Shown: positions 31,801-41,513, counted from the first letter of the stretch. The stretch is DNA of 64,000 nt from an uncultured Clostridia bacterium (GCA_948443805.1 CAOJUB010000001.1:1-64000); one strand, 5' to 3'. Program-made: numbers and translations. The notes: generated by a model not told the origin, from the letters alone.

Positions 31801-32790
31801 TCAGCTTTTTACAAACTGGACTTTGGAATCGTTGGAATCAGGGGAAAGAACATCGAATTTATATCCCCGTTCCTTCAGCCCTTCAATGATGGCCGGCAAA
31901 GCCTCAACGGTTGTCGGTTTGGCGTTGGTGTCATGCATTAAAATGACCGACTGCCGCAGGGCGGTATCCAAAACATTTTTTGTCAGTTTTTCCGGGGCGA
32001 GCGGCGTCTGAGAAGAGGCGTCTCCGGAGTCGACATTCCAGTCGATATAGGTGATTCCCTTTTGGTTAAGATAATCGATTGCCGGGCTGATGATATTTTT
32101 GTTGTAATTTCTGTGAATGGTGTTGTTGGAGCCGCCGGGAAAACGGAAAAGCGTTGGCCTCGTCCCTGTGGCGGCTTCAATTTTATCATTTAAAGTCTCT
32201 ACTTCATTGATAAACCCGTCGAGAGAAGAATATACGCTTTTCCAGTCGTGGGACGCGGTGTGATTGCCCAGTGCGTGGCCGCCGTCGGCAATTTTTTTAT
32301 ATAATTCCTCGTTGCCTTCTTTCCAGTTCGGGAAAAACGTTGCTTTTACGTCGTATTTGGCTAAAATTTCCAAAATTTTTTCTGTGTTTTTCGAAACGCC
32401 GTCGTCAAAGGTCAGATAGGCGACTTTCGGCCCTTTATACGGTATGCCCGCATTCTGGTAGCCTTCGATCTGTTTGTTTGCCTCTTCCAGTTTCTTTTCC
32501 GCTTCTTCTTTTTGCTTCACCAGGGTTTCGTTCTGCGTTTTTGCGTCCTGCAGCAGCTGATCTTTTTCTTCGATATTTTTTTGCGTTTGGGTCAGCTGCT
32601 CCTGCATTTGTCTGATCTGCTGACTGGTTTTCGCTGTGCTGATTCCGAGCCCAACAGCCAGTGCGACAATTAAAATCAGGCAGAAAAAGGTAGACAGGCG
32701 GAAAATGGCAAGTTTTCTTTTCAGCCGCTTTGTTTTTGCCTTGACCCGCAGTCTTGCTTCTTCCGAGGGTTGTCCGGGAATTTGGTTCAT
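31801..32790 (-). CDS. Membrane-anchored polysaccharide deacetylase (CE4)
   Basis: 329 residues from ATG 32790 (AAGGAAG upstream); a TTG-started extension to 32898 lacks a ribosome binding site. A basic cytoplasmic N terminus, a transmembrane helix (about 35-55) and a coiled coil (about 58-110) lead to a NodB domain. Catalytic motifs are intact: TFDDG, the metal-binding HTASH, RFPGGS, DWNVDSGD and ILMHD. It probably N-deacetylates peptidoglycan or a surface glycan. It has its own consensus promoter. Confidence 0.9.
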   Translation of the reverse strand: MNQIPGQPSEEARLRVKAKTKRLKRKLAIFRLSTFFCLILIVALAVGLGISTAKTSQQIRQMQEQLTQTQKNIEEKDQLLQDAKTQNETLVKQKEEAEKKLEEANKQIEGYQNAGIPYKGPKVAYLTFDDGVSKNTEKILEILAKYDVKATFFPNWKEGNEELYKKIADGGHALGNHTASHDWKSVYSSLDGFINEVETLNDKIEAATGTRPTLFRFPGGSNNTIHRNYNKNIISPAIDYLNQKGITYIDWNVDSGDASSQTPLAPEKLTKNVLDTALRQSVILMHDTNAKPTTVEALPAIIEGLKERGYKFDVLSPDSNDSKVQFVKS

Positions 32791-32931
32791 GTTTTTTTCT
32801 TCCTTTCCGCCGCCGCTGGGAGTATGGCGCGTTTCCGACGGCTGTTCCTGTTGTGCTGAAGGTTGTTCTATAAATAGGGTTTTATCCCGATATCTCAATG
32901 TTTTTTCTGTTTTTCAGGAACTCTCTTCCTT

Positions 32932-32960
32932 ATTATATCTCGTTGGTTTGATAATGTCAA
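32932..32960 (-). promoter_or_regulatory. Consensus promoter of the deacetylase gene
   Basis: On the minus strand: TTGACA (32955-32960), 17-bp spacer, TATAAT (32932-32937). The 554-bp divergent gap 32791-33344 holds this promoter, the promoter at 33254 and otherwise AT-rich sequence with no recognised element. Confidence 0.85.
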
Positions 32961-33253
32961 TACTGTTTTCTTTTTTTCGAAAAAAGTTTCAGTTTTGCTT
33001 TGGGATAAAATTCTTTTTGTCCCCTTTTTTTCCGCTTTTTTGACGGTGCTGTCTATTGGGAAAATTTTAATAATTTAGTATAATAATTTGTATTATTTTT
33101 GATTTATTGAAAAAAATACACGATTTCTGTTGGCTGAACCGGATTGGATTTCCGCATCTTTCCCCTGAAACGCATAAACAGTCCCAAAAGCAGACAGAAT
33201 CGTTTATAGGAAGAGAAATAACAATTTGTCGTTATTCTGAAAAAAAAAATTCC

Positions 33254-33282
33254 TTGCATTTTTATAAGTTTTCTGCTATACT
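33254..33282 (+). promoter_or_regulatory. Promoter of the GH2-like lipoprotein gene
   Basis: TTGCAT at 33254-33259, 17-bp spacer, TATACT at 33277-33282. The start codon is 63 bases downstream. Confidence 0.7.
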
Positions 33283-33344
33283 GATAGTAAAATATGGCTC
33301 GGCAACGGCTGGAAGGCCGTGAAAGTGAATATGGAGGTTTTTAA

Positions 33345-36300
33345 ATGAAGAGATTTCTGAGAATTGCATTACCGGCTATTCTTATCGGGCTTCTCGCTGT
33401 TTCTCTTTGTTCCTGCTCCAGCGGCGGGCTCAAGGAAAATAACGACTGGCAGAATAATATCAGCGCCGTTTCTCAGGCAAAAGAGGCTGCGCATGCGCCG
33501 ATCGTTTCTTATGTGAACGATGAGGAAGCCAAGAAAGCGGACATCCGTTCTGCTTCCGGTTACCTGTCTCTGAACGGAGAATGGGATTTTGCCCTTTATG
33601 CAAACAATGGGGAAGTCCCTGCGGATTTCGCTGCGAAAGGCGGCGTAAACTGGGATAAGATTTCGGTTCCCTGCAACTGGGAGCTGCAAGGCTACGGCAC
33701 GCCTCTTTACACCGACAATACGGTTTACCCCTGGGCAAAAGAGGTGACTGCGGCGAAAGTTTCCGATTCGGATAACCCCGTCGGTCTTTATCAGAGAACT
33801 GTGGAGATTCCGTCCGAATGGGACAAAAAAGAAGTCTTTGTGAATTTTGACGGCGTTGCTTCTGCGTACTATGTTTACGTCAACGGCGCAATGGTCGGCT
33901 ATTCCGAAGACACCTACACTTCGCATGATTTCCGGATTACCGAACATTTGAAAGCCGGTCAGTCCAATACCATTGCGGTGAAGGTTTATAAATTTGCCGA
34001 TTCTTCCTGGATTGAGGCGCAGGATTCTATGAAACTCGGCGGTATTTACAGAGACGTTTATCTGTATGCCACGCCGCAGGAAAGAATCCAGGACGTTCAG
34101 CTTTTAGTGAACCTGAATGAGGAAATGACCACGGGTCTTGTGGAGACCACGGTTGATATCCAGTCTTTTAAGGACAAGGACGCGGAAAGCGTTACCCTTC
34201 AGGTTCTGGCTGCCGACGGCAGTGAGTTTATTGCTGAAAAAGCCGTTGGCAATAATGTTGCTTATGGAAAAGACAAGGCTTCTAACGGCGCGCTTACCTG
34301 CACGGTAAAAGGCCGTATCGCTCTTTCCGAGCCCCACTTGTGGAGTGCGGAAGATCCGTATCTGTATACGGCGATTATTCGTCTGAAAAAAGCGGACGGT
34401 AGTGTGATCGACACCGTCAGTCAGAAATTCGGCGTACGGGTTGTTAAACTGGCAGCCGATGATAACGGCAATCAGTCGTTGACGGTCAACGGCGTTCCGG
34501 TTGCTTTGTATGGAATTAACTATAACGAGCATTCTGCCGTGACCGGCGCGTATGTTTCCTATGAAGAGCTGGAAGCCGACGTAAAACGTCTCAAAGAACT
34601 GAACGTAAACGCCGTTCGTTCCGCCGGCCGGCCGTTGAGCATTGATTTCCTGAATCTCTGCGATGAATACGGTTTGTATGTAATTGACGATATGAATCTT
34701 GCCAGCAAACCGTCCTCCAATCTCGGCGATCAGTCGATCCCCGGCGATCAGTCGATCTGGCAGGGCGCAATCATCGACCGCTTGACAAGCGTCGTGGAGC
34801 GGGATAAAAATCACCCGGCTGTCATTGTGATGGCAATTGGGTCGGAATCCGGTTCCGGTTCGGAATTTACCATTCTGAAAAACCATTTGCAGGGCGCCGA
34901 CCCGTCCCGTTATATCATGTATGACGGCATGGACGACGCTTCGGATATTCTGGTAGAAGTCAATCCTGATTTTAACGCCGTTTATGAATATCTGAACAGC
35001 GGCAACACGAAAAAACCGATGATCCTTCACAATACGGCTCTTGGCCTTTTGAACGGCGCCGGCAATTTGGCGACGTATACGGATTTGATCGCAGAAAACG
35101 ATCGGGTTCAGGGCGCGTTCCTTGGCAATTATATCGATTATGCGATTTATTATCCGACCGATATTTCCGCTGTACGCGATACTTTCAAAAATACTCCGTA
35201 TGCGGAGAATATGAATTTGTATCAGCTCACTTACAGCGGCACCGGCGCTTGGGGCGAGGCAGAAAAATATGCTTCCGGTTCTGCGGCGCTTTCGGGTATT
35301 GTTTCGGCGGACAGAACCGAGCAGTCCGATGCTGCGGAAATCAAACGGGCGTATTCGCCGATTGTGATTACAGCGGAAAATCTTTCAGCCGGACAGTTTA
35401 AGGTTGAAAACCGGAATATGTTCCGGAATCTGGAAGATCATTATGTCATTGAATACCGGATCAGCCGCGGTGCGCAGGAAGTTGCCGCCGGTACAGTTGA
35501 AGGCCTTTCGGCTGCTGCTGGACAGAGCGCTTCGTTCACCGTTCCTTATGGCGGGCTGGAAGCCAACGCGGAATATTTCATTGACTTTACCGTGAAATAT
35601 AAAAATGCGCCGGCATGGGCGGCTGCCGATACGGTCGTCACCGCGGAACAGTTTGATATCACGGCTTTTGCTTCTATGCCGAAAAACGCGGTATCTTCGA
35701 CTTCCGGTGCTGCGTTCAACACCACGATTTTTGTTACGCCTGAAGTAAAGACGTCCGCAATTGACGCGGCTTCCGGTGTATTCTATATTTCCAATAATTC
35801 GCTGACCGATCTGAATTCTATTTTCTCTCTTTCTTATAAAGTATATGAAGAAAATGGGCAGGATCCCTATGTGCAGCAGGAAACCGGAGAAATCTGGAGA
35901 TCTCCCGGTAAGATTGTTTATGCCGAAGGAACGCTTGACGGATTCAGTATTCCGGCAAAGACTTCTTACGGCAGAATCCAGCTTCCGTATACGGTCAATG
36001 CCGTCAGCGGCGGCGCTTATTCGGTCGAGATTATTCTGACTACAAAAGCGGCGGTCGGCAATGTACCTGCGGGCTATGAAATGAAATATACCTTTACGGA
36101 ACAGTCTCTGGGCACGCCGATTCCGTTTGCTGTCGACGAGGCCAGAACGCCGGTTGCGGTAATCGATCCGAAGACCAAGAAACCGATGACCGATGAGGAA
36201 TCCGGTTTGGTTATTATGAGTGGTGGCGATCCGCTTCCCACCGCGACGCCGGTTCCCGAAGGCGAAGAAGAAACCCGGATCGAATATGATCCGTTCATCA

Positions 36301-38345
36301 CGGTAGATAACGGAAACGTTCATCTGGAAGTAAATTCCGATACCGGTTTGGTTTCTGACTTTACGGTCAATGGGGTTCAGATTCTGACCAAAAACGGAAG
36401 AAACGGATCGTTAATCGGAAACCTGTACCGTCATCCTACTGGCGGCGACCTCAAGAGCGAGGTTACCGATGCCGAAAATCTGGATAATATGCTGAATCTC
36501 AGTAAAAACGCCGATAATAAAATCCTTGACGGCGGCGTTGACGTTCAGGTTGTTTCTCCGGATCATCTTCGGTTCACCATGAAGTATGTAATGGTTTCCT
36601 ATCCGTATGAGTCTTTCCGGACCTATACGCTTGATACCGAATATACGGTCGTTTATGATTTGTACGGCAATGGTGAACTGGTTGTTTCGGTTCTGTATGA
36701 CCCGTCCTTGTTCAGCGGTGATATTCCGTTTGAAATTTCCAATATTTTAACGCTTGCCGACGGTTACGAAACCATGTCCTGGTATGGCCGCGGCCCGGGC
36801 GAGAATTATGCGGATAAACTCGGCGCTTCCCGGATCAGTGTTTATAAAGATATCAAAGTTTCCGATCAGATTGAAGATTATCTGTATCTGACGGGCGGTT
36901 CTGATAAAACGAATGTCCGCTGGGCTTCTTTTGTCAATAAAGAAGGCAACGGGGTTTTGATCAGCAGCGATACCGGAAACTTCTCGATGAATGTTTCGAA
37001 TAACTATCCGTGGGATACGGCGGATTATGCAAGAGATTCCGGTGCGAAGAATACGATTGTCCGGGTGATCGGCGCTTCAAGGGGCGTCAATGCCGGCGAT
37101 ATTACCAATTCAAAATATGCGGGTATTGCGGCCTTTGTAGACCCCGGAAAAGCTTATAGCTTCACCTATAAACTTTCTCCGCTGACGGCGTCTTCCAATG
37201 CGGAACAGAAAGCGGCTGAAAGAATCGACGGAACGGTTCTTCCGTCTACCGGAACGGTAACGGTCAATTCCGGCGATATCTTTGCTTTGCAGAATGCCGC
37301 CGATGCAACGCTCTTCCTTTCTTCGACAGCCGATGGGGTTGCCTTGAAAGAAGGGTACGGTAGCAATTCTCAGGTCTGGATCCGAGAGGATGCTTCCGAT
37401 ATTGGTATCAAGGGCGCGTTCCGCTTGAAGAATCTTGCTACCGGCGAGTATCTCACTCCGGTTGCCAGCAATTCAGGCGAAGCTCCTTCTCTGGAAATCG
37501 GTTTGGGCCAGTATCACGGCCAGATGTGGCAGAATTTCGTTACCGACTCGAACAACGAGCTCAGTGCGGTAAACATTACCATGTCGGTCAATGCCATGGA
37601 TGTAAAAAATAAATATTATATGGGTTCCCGGGTCGCTTTGAAAGCGAAATCCGGTAAATCCGAAGCCTGCTGGACGTTCCATCCCGTAGAGGGTGTAACC
37701 GAGGGATATATCCTGGAAAACATGTCTACCGGTTATTATCTGTCTGCAGTCGGCAGCATCTCTTACCGCGATCCGGTTGTTCAGGCTATGGCTGAAAGAT
37801 ACAGAAATTACAGCCCGTCTATCGACTGGACGATCTACGATGAGATTATCAGCGCGCAGCCGCAGTCGGCCGCTACCGAGGAGTGGGTTCCGACTTCCGG
37901 AAGCGTTACGCAGTGGCAGCTGCTGCCCAGCGCTTCTCAGAAATGGCAGTTTGTCGCGGCGGCCGGCGGATTCCAGATTGTGAACACCACAACAGGAAAC
38001 GCTCTGACTATTGCCGACGGAAAACTGACAGAAGCTGCAGCAAGCGGCGCTTCCAATCAGATATGGTCTGTCAACAGCGACGGAGGTCTGGTTTCTATCG
38101 TCAATCCCGAGAGCGGTCTTGCGTTGGCTTCTGCGGTTGAAAAGATTAAAATGACGCAGCAGGAAATGGATGCCAATTTCATTACCGATGAATCGGAAGC
38201 TTACTTTAACCGGGTTGTTCTGGATGTTAGCGCCTTCAATCATCTTCCGAATCAGCTCTGGAATTTGGCGGACGATTCTCAGCTGAATATTAATATCGAA
38301 GCTGGAAGCAACTGGTTTGACGTGACCGCGTCTTCCGTCAGCTAA
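33345..38345 (+). CDS. LacZ-like GH2 lipoprotein with degenerate active site and C-terminal beta-trefoil lectin-like domains
   Basis: 1666 residues. A lipobox (LCSC, Cys about 23) anchors it outside the membrane. Residues about 70-620 follow the GH2 beta-galactosidase order: sugar-binding domain (NWELQGYGTPLYT), immunoglobulin-like domain, TIM barrel. About 980-1300 matches the LacZ small-chain domain (WYGRGPGENYADK). The tail (about 1300-1650) has repeated ricin-type segments (QIWS, QLWN, QKWQF). The acid/base Glu is kept (E501 in IGSESGSG), but the nucleophile position of LILCEYAHAMGN is MILHNTALGLLN, giving N563, and the substrate His of SHYPN is G428. Hydrolysis is therefore doubtful; glycan binding is the likelier role. 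Own promoter and terminator. Confidence 0.85.
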   Translation: MKRFLRIALPAILIGLLAVSLCSCSSGGLKENNDWQNNISAVSQAKEAAHAPIVSYVNDEEAKKADIRSASGYLSLNGEWDFALYANNGEVPADFAAKGGVNWDKISVPCNWELQGYGTPLYTDNTVYPWAKEVTAAKVSDSDNPVGLYQRTVEIPSEWDKKEVFVNFDGVASAYYVYVNGAMVGYSEDTYTSHDFRITEHLKAGQSNTIAVKVYKFADSSWIEAQDSMKLGGIYRDVYLYATPQERIQDVQLLVNLNEEMTTGLVETTVDIQSFKDKDAESVTLQVLAADGSEFIAEKAVGNNVAYGKDKASNGALTCTVKGRIALSEPHLWSAEDPYLYTAIIRLKKADGSVIDTVSQKFGVRVVKLAADDNGNQSLTVNGVPVALYGINYNEHSAVTGAYVSYEELEADVKRLKELNVNAVRSAGRPLSIDFLNLCDEYGLYVIDDMNLASKPSSNLGDQSIPGDQSIWQGAIIDRLTSVVERDKNHPAVIVMAIGSESGSGSEFTILKNHLQGADPSRYIMYDGMDDASDILVEVNPDFNAVYEYLNSGNTKKPMILHNTALGLLNGAGNLATYTDLIAENDRVQGAFLGNYIDYAIYYPTDISAVRDTFKNTPYAENMNLYQLTYSGTGAWGEAEKYASGSAALSGIVSADRTEQSDAAEIKRAYSPIVITAENLSAGQFKVENRNMFRNLEDHYVIEYRISRGAQEVAAGTVEGLSAAAGQSASFTVPYGGLEANAEYFIDFTVKYKNAPAWAAADTVVTAEQFDITAFASMPKNAVSSTSGAAFNTTIFVTPEVKTSAIDAASGVFYISNNSLTDLNSIFSLSYKVYEENGQDPYVQQETGEIWRSPGKIVYAEGTLDGFSIPAKTSYGRIQLPYTVNAVSGGAYSVEIILTTKAAVGNVPAGYEMKYTFTEQSLGTPIPFAVDEARTPVAVIDPKTKKPMTDEESGLVIMSGGDPLPTATPVPEGEEETRIEYDPFITVDNGNVHLEVNSDTGLVSDFTVNGVQILTKNGRNGSLIGNLYRHPTGGDLKSEVTDAENLDNMLNLSKNADNKILDGGVDVQVVSPDHLRFTMKYVMVSYPYESFRTYTLDTEYTVVYDLYGNGELVVSVLYDPSLFSGDIPFEISNILTLADGYETMSWYGRGPGENYADKLGASRISVYKDIKVSDQIEDYLYLTGGSDKTNVRWASFVNKEGNGVLISSDTGNFSMNVSNNYPWDTADYARDSGAKNTIVRVIGASRGVNAGDITNSKYAGIAAFVDPGKAYSFTYKLSPLTASSNAEQKAAERIDGTVLPSTGTVTVNSGDIFALQNAADATLFLSSTADGVALKEGYGSNSQVWIREDASDIGIKGAFRLKNLATGEYLTPVASNSGEAPSLEIGLGQYHGQMWQNFVTDSNNELSAVNITMSVNAMDVKNKYYMGSRVALKAKSGKSEACWTFHPVEGVTEGYILENMSTGYYLSAVGSISYRDPVVQAMAERYRNYSPSIDWTIYDEIISAQPQSAATEEWVPTSGSVTQWQLLPSASQKWQFVAAAGGFQIVNTTTGNALTIADGKLTEAAASGASNQIWSVNSDGGLVSIVNPESGLALASAVEKIKMTQQEMDANFITDESEAYFNRVVLDVSAFNHLPNQLWNLADDSQLNINIEAGSNWFDVTASSVS

Positions 38346-38360
38346 TGGCTTTATCATAGA

Positions 38361-38400
38361 AGAACCGGCGGGAGGATAATTTCTCCCGCCGGTTCTTTGC
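38361..38400 (+). terminator. Terminator of the GH2-like gene
   Basis: A perfect 14-bp stem (agaaccggcgggag at 38361-38374, ctcccgccggttct at 38383-38396), followed by a T-rich tract. Confidence 0.85.
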
Positions 38401-38596
38401 TTTCATTCTTTCGCAGAATCAGGAAAGTGAAGATCAGGTCAGCTTGTTTTCTGTTCGGTTTTGAATTGTTAGTTTTTCGGTATGATTTTCTTGGATCGGG
38501 TCGGATAACCGGTGATATGTTTCGTTCTTTTTCCTGGAAAATTTTGAATAAGAGCCAGCTGCTGCATGGACAGCTAGTTCAAAAGAAAAGACAAAA

Positions 38597-38628
38597 AAAT
38601 CCCTCGCGAATAGGATGCGAGGGATTTT
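38597..38628 (-). terminator. Terminator of the DacF-like gene
   Basis: A 12-bp stem (aaaatccctcgc at 38597-38608, gcgagggatttt at 38617-38628) with a T run on the minus strand. Between this and 38400 nothing was recognised. Confidence 0.85.
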
Positions 38629-38633
38629 TCTTA

Positions 38634-39962
38634 TTATTTTTCTTCCGGTTTATGAAAGTTTACACGCTGGTGGCTGGTGATTTTCTTTTTCTTTTGTTTT
38701 TTGCGGTTTTTAAGATAAGTGATAAAAATATAAATGACGATCAGAAGCAGCAGTACCACAATAACAAGGCGAACCGAAGTCTTTTTGAAAAAAATGGAGA
38801 TTTTTTCTGTGTAATTCTGCACCAGATCCAGTTCTGCCTGCGTTTGGGTAATCAGTGCGGTTTCTCCGTAGACGGTATCTTCATAGATTAATGTGATTTT
38901 TCCGACGGCAGTTCCTTTTTCGATTGGCGCCTGCAGTTCGTTTGGTAAGTCGATAATTCGTTCAAGTTTTTCGGAATCCAGATTCTTCGGCAGCAGCGCC
39001 TGAATGGTTTCTTCCGGAATTAAGATGAGCGTGTCTTTGCCTTTGGCTTGCTTGACTTTGATCTCGGAAACCGGCGTGCTTTTATCCAGCAGGGTAACGG
39101 TGTGAAAGGATGCGACCGAATAGTCCAGAAGTTTCCGGATATCCGGAAAGGTTTCAGTTACCGGTTTGGATGATATTACTACGGCGATAAACCGGGAACC
39201 GGTGGAATTGTTTGTGCTGACCATGGAAGAACCGATCCGGGTGTCTCCGTGCACTGAAAGCCCTGATGCTTTGGGGGAAAAGGATTCATCGTTCTGATCA
39301 ATGATTGCGTTCCGAGTGTATAAAATCCGTTTTTTTCCATTGACGGTCAAATTGGCCGTGGCAATGTTGGATTTCGACAGGATTGCATCAAAGGTCGCGG
39401 CCTGCGCCGCGATTTTTGCCGCGTCGATTGCCGTGGTTTTTGCGCTGGTTCCTTCTTCGTAATATCCTGCCGGTTCGGTAAATACCGTGTCTGCCGCGCC
39501 GAGTTCGGCTGCACGCATATTCATTTGTTCAATAAAAGCGTTGATATTCCCGTCGCTGAGATACAGCGCGATCGCATAGGCTGCTTCCTGCGCATTTCCG
39601 ACTAAAACGGCGGTCATCAGGTCTGAGAGTGAAATTGCATCGCCTTCGGTCAATTCTGCGGAACTTCGCTGCTTTGTCAGCGCGTTTACCTGATTGGGCA
39701 CCGTAATTTCCGTTTCGAGATCCTGCCCTGATTCCGCCAGAAGAACACAGGTCATCAGCCTTGGAAGAAAACCGCAATATCCGGTTTCAGCTTCGTTTTT
39801 GCCAAAAAGAACGCGGCCGTTTTTTGCATTGAGAATGACGGCTTTTTCGGCTGTTATTTCCGGAGGGGCGACACTTTGTTCCGGCGGCTCTTCGGCCAGA
39901 GAAGGGGCCGCTGCAGAAAGAAAAAAACAGAGGACGATGAAAAAAAGGAATGTTTTCTTCAT
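38634..39962 (-). CDS. DacF/PBP5-like protein lacking all three penicillin-binding motifs
   Basis: 442 residues: signal peptide (about 1-23), a D,D-carboxypeptidase fold (about 35-270), a PBP5-type C-terminal beta domain (about 290-380), a transmembrane anchor (about 400-421) and a basic tail. The fold is recognised by AVILNAKNGRVLFGKN, INAFIEQMNMRAAELGA and DTVFTEPAGYY. The active-site SxxK is replaced by F65-L-P-R68, the SxN motif reads V-G-N at 121-123, and the KTG region reads SVH near 236-238. No beta-lactam-type acylation is expected. It may bind peptidoglycan stems or regulate an active carboxypeptidase. The frame is open throughout, so this is not simple decay. Confidence 0.85.
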   Translation of the reverse strand: MKKTFLFFIVLCFFLSAAAPSLAEEPPEQSVAPPEITAEKAVILNAKNGRVLFGKNEAETGYCGFLPRLMTCVLLAESGQDLETEITVPNQVNALTKQRSSAELTEGDAISLSDLMTAVLVGNAQEAAYAIALYLSDGNINAFIEQMNMRAAELGAADTVFTEPAGYYEEGTSAKTTAIDAAKIAAQAATFDAILSKSNIATANLTVNGKKRILYTRNAIIDQNDESFSPKASGLSVHGDTRIGSSMVSTNNSTGSRFIAVVISSKPVTETFPDIRKLLDYSVASFHTVTLLDKSTPVSEIKVKQAKGKDTLILIPEETIQALLPKNLDSEKLERIIDLPNELQAPIEKGTAVGKITLIYEDTVYGETALITQTQAELDLVQNYTEKISIFFKKTSVRLVIVVLLLLIVIYIFITYLKNRKKQKKKKITSHQRVNFHKPEEK

Positions 39963-40166
39963 GAAGTTCCCTTTCAGTCGATGACGAGTTAAGATAAAAG
40001 GTTGGAAAAAGATATAGTTTTTTTACAATTTTATGGTACTATGAATAAAAGAAATCGTTGTTTCACACAGAAAATCCGATTTTCTTTTCTGCTTCAATTA
40101 TAGCATATATCCCTTATGTTTTCAATATTATATTTTTGAATTTTTAGAAACAGGAGCTGATATTCC

Positions 40167-41456
40167 ATGAAAAAGAATCTGAAACCGGGAACACTTTGCG
40201 TTCAGGGCGGCTGGCAGCCGAAAAACGGGGAGCCGAGGATGCTTCCGATTTATCAGAGTACCACTTTTAAGTATGAAAACAGCGAGCAGATGGCGAAACT
40301 TTTTGATTTGGAAGCTTCGGGATATTTTTATACCCGTCTGCAGAATCCGACCAATGATACCGTAGCTGAAAAGATTTGCCAGCTGGAGGGCGGCGTTGCC
40401 GCTATGCTGACGGCTTCAGGGCAGGCTGCTTCGTTTTTTTCGATTTTTAATATCTGCTCCGCCGGGGATCATGTCGTTAGTTCGGCGGCCCTTTATGGCG
40501 GCACGTCAAATCTTTTTACCGTAACACTGAAGAAAATGGGAATTGATTTTACGTTGGTTGACCCGGATCTTCCCGCTGAGGAGCTTGCAAAGGCTTTCCG
40601 GGATAATACGAAAGCGGTTTTTGCCGAAACCATTTCAAATCCTTCGGGCGTGATTCTGGATATTGAGAAATTTGCTTCGCTTGCCCACCGTCATGGTGTG
40701 CCGCTGATTGTTGACAATACGTTTGCGACGCCTGTAAACTGCCGTCCTTTCGAATTCGGCGCGGATATTGTCATTCATTCTACCACCAAATATATGGACG
40801 GCCATGCGGCGGCTGTCGGCGGCTGTATTGTAGACAGCGGGAATTTTGATTGGATGGCACATCCGGAAAAATTCCCCGGCCTTTGCACGCCCGACGATTC
40901 TTACCATGGTATCGTTTATGCTGAAAAATTCGGAAAAGGCGCGTATATCACGAAAGCAACGGCGCAGTTGATGCGGGATCTTGGTTCGATCCAGTCGCCG
41001 CAGAACGCGTTTCTGTTGAATCTGGGGTTGGAAACGCTGCATCTTCGTATGAAAAAACATTGCGAAAATGCACAGGCCGTTGCTGAATATCTGGAACAGA
41101 ACGAGCATGTTGCCTGGGTTAACTATGGCGGTCTGAAAAGCAGCAAATATCATGCTCTTGCCCAGAAATATATGCCGAACGGCACCTGCGGCGTAATTGC
41201 CTTTGGCCTGAAAGGCGACCGGGAAACGGCCATTCGTTTTATGGACAGCTTAAAACTGGTTTCTATCGTGACACATGTTGCCGACGCCCGTTCCTGCGTG
41301 CTTCATCCTGCGAGCCACACGCACCGCCAGTTAAATGACCAGCAGCTGCGCGAAGCCGGTGTCAGCCCTGATCTGATTCGTTTTTCCGTTGGTATTGAGG
41401 AACTTCCCGATATTCTTGCCGATGTGGAACAGGCGATTCAGAAAGCATATTGCTGA
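40167..41456 (+). CDS. O-acetylhomoserine sulfhydrylase-type PLP enzyme (first copy)
   Basis: A 429-residue Cys/Met-metabolism PLP enzyme. PLP lysine in HSTTKYMDGHAAAVGG, Tyr-Arg pair in YFYTRLQNPTN. The closest family is O-acetylhomoserine aminocarboxypropyltransferase, making homocysteine from O-acetylhomoserine and sulfide; a methionine gamma-lyase role cannot be excluded. It is a diverged paralogue of the gene at 57903. It has AGGAGC at about 40151 and is followed by a terminator. The TetR gene converges on it. Confidence 0.85.
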   Translation: MKKNLKPGTLCVQGGWQPKNGEPRMLPIYQSTTFKYENSEQMAKLFDLEASGYFYTRLQNPTNDTVAEKICQLEGGVAAMLTASGQAASFFSIFNICSAGDHVVSSAALYGGTSNLFTVTLKKMGIDFTLVDPDLPAEELAKAFRDNTKAVFAETISNPSGVILDIEKFASLAHRHGVPLIVDNTFATPVNCRPFEFGADIVIHSTTKYMDGHAAAVGGCIVDSGNFDWMAHPEKFPGLCTPDDSYHGIVYAEKFGKGAYITKATAQLMRDLGSIQSPQNAFLLNLGLETLHLRMKKHCENAQAVAEYLEQNEHVAWVNYGGLKSSKYHALAQKYMPNGTCGVIAFGLKGDRETAIRFMDSLKLVSIVTHVADARSCVLHPASHTHRQLNDQQLREAGVSPDLIRFSVGIEELPDILADVEQAIQKAYC

Positions 41457-41482
41457 CGAAGTTTTTTAATCATAAAAATTAT

Positions 41483-41513
41483 GCCGAACCGGTTTCGGTT
41501 CGGCGGCTTTTTT
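41483..41513. terminator. Terminator between convergent genes
   Basis: gccgaacc pairs with ggttcggc around a short loop, followed by a T6 run on the plus strand. Confidence 0.8.

Noticed and set aside
33345-38345. Annotation as an active beta-galactosidase
   Set aside because: The nucleophile glutamate and several substrate residues are replaced, although the overall family match is clear.
38634-39962. Annotation as an active D-alanyl-D-alanine carboxypeptidase
   Set aside because: None of the SxxK, SxN or KTG motifs is intact.
40167-41456. The two O-acetylhomoserine sulfhydrylase genes as a recent duplication or assembly error
   Set aside because: The proteins differ throughout, including around the PLP lysine, so they are old paralogues.
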